Assembly: GCA_030066245.1 (NCBI GenBank)
Contig: JASJBY010000081.1
Location: 1-10,235, forward strand
Reading direction: 5' to 3'
Source of the DNA: Gammaproteobacteria bacterium
Lineage (GTDB): Bacteria > Pseudomonadota > Gammaproteobacteria > JAABTG01
Length of the DNA stretch: 10,235 nt
The notes beneath the pieces are model-generated. The model ran no database searches. It was not told where the DNA came from and worked only from the letters and a program-made list of their open reading frames with translations. Shown here in pieces: positions 5,208 through 10,235 of the stretch. The number at the start of each line of letters is the position of its first letter. The first letter of the stretch is position 1. Made by a program: the position numbers and the translations under genes.

Positions 5208-6371
5208 ATGAAACGTCATCCGCTAGCTGTGTCATTTCTTGCCTTGGGTGTCGGGACGCCAGCCCACGCTCTCGACATAACGGACAACTTTTCCATGGGC
5301 GGCGTCCTGTCCGTCGCGGGGCAGTACCAGACCCTCTCGGACGACGGCCTAATCGCCGGGCAGGAGGGGGATGATGAGTTCAACGCCGGCATGCCCCTGC
5401 AGCCCGAGTTCCATCTTCGCCTGACCGAGGACGATGAATTCTTCATGAAGCTGGGCTTTGCCGCGGGTAACGGCCTCAATTCAACGGAAGACGACGGTAA
5501 CGTTCGCCGGCGTTCTCCCTTCACGCTGACCACCTGGGCGGCGGATCTGGAAGACGATGTGGAGGACATCAACGGACGAAACCGGGACTATCTGCTCACC
5601 GGCTGGTACAAGCACACCTTCCGCTTCAAGAAGAGCTCCCTCGGCATGACCGGCGGGTTCATCGATTCCACGGACTACCTGGATGAAAACGCCTATGCCA
5701 ACGACGAGTACACCCAGTTTCTGAACGAAGTCTTCGTCAACGCGGCTCAGGCCAATCTGCCTTCCTACGATGGCGGTGGCGCCATGGAGTGGGAGAGAGG
5801 CAACTGGATCCTGCGGGGCGTGTACATGAACGTCGGCAAAAATGATAACGAGATACAGGACGCCAACTCGTACAACTACTTCGGCGCGACCCTGGGATAC
5901 ACGCTCAACTCATCCTGGGGTGAAGGCAATTACCGACTCACCGTGGGCGGGACGAACGAGAAGTTCGAGAACGAAGACGGCACCGATGACGACGAGGGGT
6001 TGATTGGAGGCGTCTTGTCGTTTGACCAGCAAATCGGCAACAACTGGGGCGCTTTCCTGCGCGTGGGTTGGCAGGATGATGATGCCGCGGAAGTCGTGCA
6101 TGACGCGCTGTACTCCGGTGGCATCGATATACGCGGTGCGCTCTGGGGCCGCGGAGAGGACAACGTGGGCATCGGTTTCGCCTATCTCGACGGCAACAAT
6201 GACCTCGATGACACCATGGTATTCGAGACCTATTACCGCCTAGCTCTCGGTGACTATATCGCCATCACCGCCGACGTGCAGTACATGAATGACGACTACG
6301 AAAGTAATGCTGTTGATGCCGAGGATGCTGAGGGCTGGATCTTCGGTCTGCGGACCACGGCCGAATTCTGA
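5208..6371 (+). CDS. OprB-like outer-membrane porin
   Basis: 387 residues. A signal peptide (residues 1-21) ends AHA before LDITDNF. The mature part shows alternating beta-strand segments. The last portion (GFAYLDGNNDLDDTMVFET, then YRLALGDYIAITADVQYM and GWIFGLRTTAEF) matches the OprB carbohydrate-porin type and ends in Phe, the outer-membrane assembly signal. Substrate cannot be read from sequence; with hemP just upstream and an imelysin remnant just downstream it may serve iron or heme acquisition. Acidic clusters are frequent (EGDDEF, EDDVED, DDDEG, QDDDAAE). The start is ATG at 5208, with a G-run (5195-5200) seven bases before it; an upstream TTG would break the signal peptide. Confidence 0.88.
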   Translation: MKRHPLAVSFLALGVGTPAHALDITDNFSMGGVLSVAGQYQTLSDDGLIAGQEGDDEFNAGMPLQPEFHLRLTEDDEFFMKLGFAAGNGLNSTEDDGNVRRRSPFTLTTWAADLEDDVEDINGRNRDYLLTGWYKHTFRFKKSSLGMTGGFIDSTDYLDENAYANDEYTQFLNEVFVNAAQANLPSYDGGGAMEWERGNWILRGVYMNVGKNDNEIQDANSYNYFGATLGYTLNSSWGEGNYRLTVGGTNEKFENEDGTDDDEGLIGGVLSFDQQIGNNWGAFLRVGWQDDDAAEVVHDALYSGGIDIRGALWGRGEDNVGIGFAYLDGNNDLDDTMVFETYYRLALGDYIAITADVQYMNDDYESNAVDAEDAEGWIFGLRTTAEF

Positions 6372-6398
6372 CCGAGGGTAAGCAACGAGGTGATGCGA

Positions 6399-6663
6399 AT
6401 GAACAGGGAAGCTGTTCGGTTTGCTGCTGCTTTGTATCTTCACCACATCGGTCCTGGCCGTTCCCGCGGAAAAGGCCGTGCTGGCTCACCACGCGGATAT
6501 GGCCCACGCCAAGTAGGAAGACTCCCTGTTCACCGCACGCAAGCTGCAGAAGGCCGTCGACAAGCTCATCGCAAAGCCCAGCGAGTCCCGGCTGAAGAAA
6601 GCCCGTGCCGCCTGGAAGGCGGCGCGGCTCCCATGCCAGTGGTCCTGGCGGTCGAGGTAGGCT
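6399..6663 (+). pseudogene. Broken imelysin (M75-type iron-regulated protein) gene
   Basis: The first quarter of an imelysin is readable in the frame of base 6403: a signal peptide (LFGLLLLCIFTTSVLA), then HHADMAHAK-stop-EDSLFTARKLQKAVDKL, then KPSESRLKKARAAWKAAR, the usual N-terminal helices. Three lesions are visible. The ATG at 6399-6401, which has a good GAGG site, is out of frame with the signal peptide and would be restored by removing one G from GGG at 6406-6408. A TAG at 6514-6516 replaces the tyrosine codon expected between AK and EDS. After AAR the normal VPY-Q-TE region degrades and the frame ends at 6660. Full imelysins are about 400 residues, so most of the gene is gone. A weak LLGNGRI echo of the following FGN segment appears in another frame at 6662-6682. 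Confidence 0.75.
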
Positions 6664-6769
6664 ATTGGGCAACGGCCGCATCGCCGCCGCTGGTACCCCT
6701 GACCGTGTCAGCCGCGAGACCCTAGACTCCTATACGACCAGGTTGTCGGGCAGGTGACCTTCAGGACAG

Positions 6770-6784
6770 CCCGGCGACGCCGGG
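6770..6784. terminator. Weak hairpin between convergent units
   Basis: Six GC pairs (CCCGGC at 6770-6775 with GCCGGG at 6779-6784, loop GAC), next to the stop of the FadL-like gene and after the imelysin remnant. There is no real T-tract on either strand, so it is at best a weak bidirectional terminator. The bases from 6664 to 6769 hold no gene that I can support. Confidence 0.3.
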
Positions 6785-6785
6785 T

Positions 6786-8120
6786 TCAGAAGTCATAAGT
6801 CCAACCCACGTCGACAATGTGCTGGTGCATTCTGACGTGCCCGGTTTGTGGACCCGTGAAAGCGCTCTGTCCCTGGATGGTGTTCTGGAACGCGTGAGTG
6901 TAACCCAATGCCAGCGCGTTCCTCTTGTTGATCTGGAAATTCAGCCCAAAGGACAGGTGGTCCTCGATGGTGGCCGGCGCCAGGATGTTGAACAGGGTGT
7001 TGGGCCCGCTCCAAGGCTCCTCACCGTTGCTGTACCCGGCCCGGACCGTCACTTTGGAGTTGGCATTCCACTGTACGCCGACCTTCCAGATATCCACGTC
7101 TTCCCAGCCGAACCCGAGTCCGTCGGAGGCTCCCAGAAAACGGTCGGGCGTCAGGGGAAGGGACGGGTTGTTGTCGTTGTCCAGCGCCTTGATGTCGCCG
7201 TAGAAGATGCGCTGATAGTCGGCCAGCACGGTAAGGTCCGGCGTGATATTCAAGGCCAGCCCTGCATTGACAATAGGCGGGATATCGAAGCTGCCGCCTT
7301 TCGCAAACAGGCCTTTGTACTTGTCGAAGTCGGACATCCACAGGCGGCTCTGGTAAGAAGCGCCCACGTGAAGTTTCTCGTGCAGTTGACCGAGATAGCC
7401 GACGCCGAAGCCTCCGCCGAAGGAATAGTCGTAGCCTCTGTTGGTGAGGTCGTTCGGATGAATGGAGAACTGCTTGAAGGGCTGGAGTCCGCGGGCCTTG
7501 AAACGCTGGGCAGCGAATATGGGTGTCAAACCGAGGGAATGACCCCGGAAGACCTCGCGCGCGTAGGTCACACCCGAAACCAGTATCATGAGATCCACCC
7601 CGGTGGGCTCGCCGGCAGTAAACTCGCCCGTGGGATTGAAGGGCGATCCCGGCGGGGCGGCGAAGTTCTGAAACGTGGGGGTGTCATACTCGGTGTTCAG
7701 GCCGCCTTGGGGCACGATGCTGAGACCGATGGAGCTTCGTTCATCGATCTGCCAGTTGGCGCCGATGGAGGGAATCAGGAAGAAATCGTTCTCGCTGGAC
7801 TCCGTGCCCTCCGGCACACTGGGCACCGGCGGGGGCGCGAAGTCACCGTTCGCCTTGTATTCGCGATTGGGCATGAAGGCGGAAAGCTCTCCGTCCAGGC
7901 GCGTGCCCACGTGAACCATGGCCGCAGGATTCCGGAGGCCCGAGAGCGCATCCAGCGGCAGAGCGGTTCCCGCGCCCGCCATCGCCTTGGAGGCGGTTCC
8001 GATGCCGTGGGGAATGTAGCCGTTGGTGGCGGAGACCTGAGCGGAGAGCAACAGCAGGGCTGCGGCACAGCCCACAAGATTTCCCCCGGCTCGTAGTGTC
8101 TGGTGTTCTGGATTTATCAT
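6786..8120 (-). CDS. FadL/OmpP1-family outer-membrane transporter
   Basis: 444 residues from the chosen start. The signal peptide ends SAQVSA after residue 31; the mature protein begins TNGYIPHGIGTASKAMAGAG, the classic OmpP1/FadL start, with the NPA motif at 64-66 in the plug. Beta-strand segments fill the rest and the protein ends WTYDF with a C-terminal Phe. FadL-type channels pass long-chain fatty acids or other hydrophobic compounds across the outer membrane. Two starts are possible: ATG at 8136-8138 with no ribosome-binding site at useful distance, or ATG at 8118-8120 preceded by GAGGGA about ten bases upstream; I prefer the second. It converges on the porin unit and looks monocistronic. 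The substrate is not readable. Confidence 0.92.
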   Translation of the reverse strand: MINPEHQTLRAGGNLVGCAAALLLLSAQVSATNGYIPHGIGTASKAMAGAGTALPLDALSGLRNPAAMVHVGTRLDGELSAFMPNREYKANGDFAPPPVPSVPEGTESSENDFFLIPSIGANWQIDERSSIGLSIVPQGGLNTEYDTPTFQNFAAPPGSPFNPTGEFTAGEPTGVDLMILVSGVTYAREVFRGHSLGLTPIFAAQRFKARGLQPFKQFSIHPNDLTNRGYDYSFGGGFGVGYLGQLHEKLHVGASYQSRLWMSDFDKYKGLFAKGGSFDIPPIVNAGLALNITPDLTVLADYQRIFYGDIKALDNDNNPSLPLTPDRFLGASDGLGFGWEDVDIWKVGVQWNANSKVTVRAGYSNGEEPWSGPNTLFNILAPATIEDHLSFGLNFQINKRNALALGYTHAFQNTIQGQSAFTGPQTGHVRMHQHIVDVGWTYDF

Positions 8121-8423
8121 GTCTATCGATTCCCTCATAGTTATGTCTGACTTCTCCGTGACGTTGTGCAGGCGCGTTGCGCTCCGGTCCTCACGGAGAC
8201 CCTCCCCGAATCTCCGTCTCGATATGAGGACGGCCGGCTCCGGCAGCGGACTGGGTGGGCCCGCCTGTTGCGGAGCTAGGCTCCGGCTGATTCCCCTGAA
8301 CCGTGACGATGCACCGATGCTCTGCCGTCATCGAAGCCCCCCTCGCCGGCATCCCGCGACCGCTTCATGGTGGTGGCTATGCCCCGAGACAGCCCTACCC
8401 TAACGCCGCAGGAGGATAAATCC
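8121..8423. other. Divergent intergenic region between the FadL-like and DUF2470 genes
   Basis: About 300 bases that should hold both promoters, but I see no clear -35/-10 pair on either strand. A seven-pair hairpin (8193-8199 with 8211-8217) lies in the leader of the FadL-like gene. No credible ORF is present. Confidence 0.4.
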
Positions 8424-8744
8424 ATGCCCAGCAAGCCAGATTCGCAACCCGCCTCTGCCCTGGATGAGCGGATCGCCGCACGGGTCATGGACCACATGAA
8501 CGACGACCACGCAGACGCCGTGCTTCTGTATGTCCAGGCCTTCGGCGGCATCGGCGAGGCCACGCAGGCGCGCATGACGTCCATCGATCTCGCCGCTATG
8601 GGCCTGGAGTATCGCAGCCCCCGTGGCTCAGGCGTGGTGAAGGTTGCGTTCGAGCCGCGGCTGACCGGGGCCGAAGAGCTTCGACCGCGGCTGGTCGCAA
8701 TGGTCGAAGACGCCCGAGAACGGCTGCGAAACGGATCGGGCTAG
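8424..8744 (+). CDS. Stand-alone DUF2470 domain protein (HugZ C-terminal-like)
   Basis: 106 residues, predicted cytosolic. After a short polar N-terminus the protein is one DUF2470 domain: VMDHMNDDHADAVLLYVQAF at about 22-41, then ARMTSIDLAAMGLEY, and a final helix. This domain normally forms the C-terminal part of HugZ-type heme-degrading or pyridoxamine-oxidase-fold proteins, where its histidines lie near the active site. Here the catalytic split-barrel domain is absent, so it may bind heme or act with a partner; its role is unknown. The ATG at 8424 has AGGAGG eight bases upstream; an in-frame GTG further upstream has no such site. Confidence 0.88.
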   Translation: MPSKPDSQPASALDERIAARVMDHMNDDHADAVLLYVQAFGGIGEATQARMTSIDLAAMGLEYRSPRGSGVVKVAFEPRLTGAEELRPRLVAMVEDARERLRNGSG

Positions 8745-8790
8745 ACCAGGAAAGGGCTCGAAGCCTGGCGGGGCATTGAGTACCGGTAGC

Positions 8791-8804
8791 AGTCCGGCCG
8801 GACT
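8791..8804. repeat. 14-base perfect palindrome at converging gene ends
   Basis: AGTCCGGCCGGACT reads the same on both strands and overlaps the stop codon of the SlyD-like gene, in the 58-base gap between it and the convergent DUF2470 gene. It may fold as a short hairpin in transcripts from either side, but there is no T-tract. Confidence 0.4.
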
Positions 8805-9312
8805 AATGGAGCTTACGGAGGACCTGCTCAATGGCCGGGTCGGCGCCAACCTGCCCGCCCGCTTCAATCTCCTCATCACTTGCATCGCGCACTGACAACA
8901 CTTCCAGCCGGAAAATGACCTCCCTGCCACAAAGCGGGTTGTTGCCGTCTATGGTCAATGTCTTGTCGTCCATCCGAGTGACAAGAAAACTCTTGGTTTC
9001 ACCCTTATCATTCTCCATGACGATGGTGGTGCCGACTTCCCGGTATTCCTCTGGCACATTCTCCAGGTAGTCGGTAATGACCAGGGATTCATCTCTGGGC
9101 CCGTAGAGCAGGTTGCAGTCAATCGGCACCTCGATGACGTCCCCAGCGGTTTTTCCTTCCAGCTCGGCTGTGACCTGGGGTGACAACACGGTGTTGGAGC
9201 CGTGGACGTAGCCGATGGGAAACTCGACACCGGTGAGGACATTGCCGGTTTTCTGATCGATGACCTTGTAGCTCAGCTCAACAAGCTTGTTGTCTTGAAT
9301 GACTTCTTTCAT
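8803..9312 (-). CDS. SlyD-like FKBP peptidyl-prolyl cis-trans isomerase
   Basis: 169 residues, predicted cytosolic because no signal is seen. The FKBP part is split in the SlyD manner: VELSYKVIDQKTGNVL and FPIGYVHGSNTVLSPQVTAEL with LEGKTAGD (51-58), then an inserted chaperone (IF) segment about 75-121, then DGNNPLCG (122-129, usually DGNHPLAG) and FRLEVLSVRDASDEEIEAG. It lacks the His-rich metal-binding tail of E. coli SlyD; the tail here is a short helix (IEQVLRKL). It starts five bases after the stop of the upstream unknown gene, so the two are likely co-translated. With aprA next door, it may help fold or assemble sulfur-oxidation enzymes; that is inference. Confidence 0.92.
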   Translation of the reverse strand: MKEVIQDNKLVELSYKVIDQKTGNVLTGVEFPIGYVHGSNTVLSPQVTAELEGKTAGDVIEVPIDCNLLYGPRDESLVITDYLENVPEEYREVGTTIVMENDKGETKSFLVTRMDDKTLTIDGNNPLCGREVIFRLEVLSVRDASDEEIEAGGQVGADPAIEQVLRKLH

Positions 9313-9317
9313 GGGAA

Positions 9318-9680
9318 TCAGAAGATAGAAGCGCCGAAGATCTTCACCTCGCCATCCTCAAAGCCCAGCACCAGTCTGCCAAGCCACTCACCTTCTTTCT
9401 TGGTGCTTCGCTGGCGGTAGAGCACCGTAACGTGCTCACCCCGGCGAATGATGCCGAGACAGTCTCGCTCCTTGGACAGGTTTCTCGTCAGCTCGCTTTT
9501 GACAAACTGCTTACCCACTTCGACCTCGTTGAGACCAAAGAGCAAATTGTAAGAAAAATGTCGGACGAATTTCCCGTACTGTCCCTTGTTGGAGTACTTG
9601 ATGAGGTCATCCCACATGGGGTGGGCAATAGCCAGGATTTCCTCATCGGTCATCTGCGTAATGTTCACTGCATGCCCCAC
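9318..9680 (-). CDS. Unrecognised 120-residue protein between aprA and the SlyD-like gene
   Basis: No family is recognised with confidence. The protein begins with an amphipathic helix (DEEILAIAHPMWDDLI), has an aromatic central part (KFVRHFSYNLLFGL), and ends in alternating strands (VTVLYRQRS, EWLGRLVLGFEDGEVKIFGASIF). This helix-then-curved-sheet order resembles NTF2-like folds, but that is a guess. There is no signal peptide. The start is uncertain: GTG at 9678-9680 lacks a ribosome-binding site, GTG at 9666-9668 has GGGG six bases before it, and ATG at codon 10 has none. It lies downstream of the aprA terminator and five bases before the SlyD-like gene, on the same strand. Confidence 0.8.
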   Translation of the reverse strand: MGHAVNITQMTDEEILAIAHPMWDDLIKYSNKGQYGKFVRHFSYNLLFGLNEVEVGKQFVKSELTRNLSKERDCLGIIRRGEHVTVLYRQRSTKKEGEWLGRLVLGFEDGEVKIFGASIF

Positions 9681-9772
9681 AGAAACGAAGAAAGGCGAGA
9701 GGCTTGACCAACCCGCCTTCTCTCATATCTCCACTAAAAAAAGACCAACAGCAGACGTGTTGACCTTCCCCG

Positions 9773-9804
9773 AAAAAGACAGAGGCCCGGAACGGGCCTC
9801 TGTC
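9773..9804 (-). terminator. Intrinsic terminator of the apr transcript
   Basis: Twelve perfect base pairs (9778-9789 with 9793-9804, loop GAA on the plus strand), GC-rich at the top. Read on the minus strand the stem is followed by five T residues (A-run 9773-9777). It is 11 bases beyond the aprA stop, so aprA is the last gene of its operon and the two downstream minus-strand genes need their own promoter or read-through. Confidence 0.9.
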
Positions 9805-9815
9805 GAGAGCAATTG

Positions 9816-10235
9816 CTACTCAGCTTCCCCGACGAGGTGGTAACAGGGTGCCTTCTCCATGGTGTACTCACCTGATGCGGGATCGCGATGTGAGACGGTC
9901 AGCACGTGCCAGTTCTGATCGTCCAGCTTCATGGCGTCGCCGCGATAGTAGTAGCCGGGCCAACGGGTTTCCTTGCGGAACAAAGTGTGCTGCAGGACAC
10001 ACTCGGAAGTACGATGCCGATGCTTCAGCTCCCACGCACGCATCAGTTCGTGAATGTCCTTTGCAGCAACTTTCTCCAGGTCCTCTTCCATGACCGCCAG
10101 CTTCTTCAGACCGATGTTCAGCAGCTTCTCGTTGGTCATGTAGTTGACCGTGACGCCACCGCCGTACTCGTCCATCAGCTTCTGGAGACGGTCGAGGCCC
10201 TGCCGCGGGTTGATGTAGTTGGGATTCACGGTTCC
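9816..10235 (-). CDS. aprA: Adenylylsulfate reductase alpha subunit (C-terminal part)
   Basis: FAD-containing catalytic subunit of the cytosolic APS reductase AprBA, which in sulfur oxidisers works in reverse, joining sulfite and AMP to APS with electrons passed on to the membrane. About 139 C-terminal residues are visible and the frame runs off the window edge; the whole protein is normally above 600 residues. Diagnostic segments are NYMTNEKLLNIGLKKL, the AWELKHRHRTSE region, and ETRWPGYYYRGD, followed by LDDxxWHVLTVSHRDP and a final CYHL. The first visible GTG is internal, not the start. aprB would be expected upstream, beyond the window. Direction of the pathway (oxidation or reduction) cannot be settled from this piece. 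Confidence 0.95.
   Translation of the reverse strand, partial: GTVNPNYINPRQGLDRLQKLMDEYGGGVTVNYMTNEKLLNIGLKKLAVMEEDLEKVAAKDIHELMRAWELKHRHRTSECVLQHTLFRKETRWPGYYYRGDAMKLDDQNWHVLTVSHRDPASGEYTMEKAPCYHLVGEAE

Noticed and set aside
6514..6516. In-frame TAG in the imelysin remnant as a possible pyrrolysine or readthrough codon
   Set aside because: The same gene also has a frameshift before it and truncation after it, so ordinary decay explains the stop.
6819..8096. 425-codon open frame on the plus strand
   Set aside because: It lies exactly antisense to the FadL-like gene, which has a signal peptide, NPA motif and C-terminal Phe. The antisense translation is low-complexity and lacks a ribosome-binding site; it reflects GC-rich codon use.

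Overview
The window looks like chromosomal DNA of a GC-rich, Gram-negative, sulfur-oxidising proteobacterium, most likely gammaproteobacterial. The reasons are the C-terminal part of adenylylsulfate reductase alpha (AprA) at the right edge, a Fur-type iron system, two bacterioferritins with a Bfd ferredoxin, HemP, an OprB-like porin and a FadL/OmpP1-type outer-membrane protein. The organism assignment is inference. I saw no tRNA, rRNA, CRISPR array, insertion sequence or integrase.

Layout. (a) 1-292: end of an Hsp20 small heat-shock gene. (b) 303-675: no obvious ordinary gene, but an ordered set of signals on the minus strand: an inverted repeat, an IHF-like site, a near-perfect sigma-54 promoter and, about 250 bases downstream, a strong intrinsic terminator. 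This predicts a short sigma-54-dependent transcript, possibly a small RNA. (c) 831-2808, minus strand: a membrane protein joining a periplasmic Cache sensor to a cytoplasmic Schlafen-type AlbA_2 domain, followed by a small lipoprotein with two CX3C-X6-CX3C cysteine blocks. (d) 2886-3856, minus strand: tandem bacterioferritins with complementary losses. The first lacks most of the ferroxidase site but keeps the heme methionine; the second keeps the ferroxidase site but lacks that methionine. (e) 4012-4322, plus strand: Fur-controlled bfd, then a possible small ORF. (f) 4744-6757, plus strand: a sigma-70-like promoter, a structured leader, hemP, an OprB-like porin and a broken imelysin gene (frameshift, amber stop, truncation). 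(g) 6786-8120, minus strand: a FadL-like channel. (h) 8424-8744, plus strand: a stand-alone DUF2470 protein. (i) 8803-10235, minus strand: aprA (partial), its terminator, an unrecognised 120-residue protein, and a SlyD-like FKBP peptidyl-prolyl isomerase.

Functionally, the centre (about 2.9-6.7 kb) is an iron and heme group: storage (two Bfr subunits), iron release (Bfd), hemin uptake (HemP), outer-membrane passage (porin) and a decayed iron-regulated imelysin. The right end is sulfur-energy metabolism. The left end is stress response and signalling. The most novel items are the sigma-54 transcript unit, the Cache-AlbA_2 fusion, the cysteine-block lipoprotein and the hemP leader structure.
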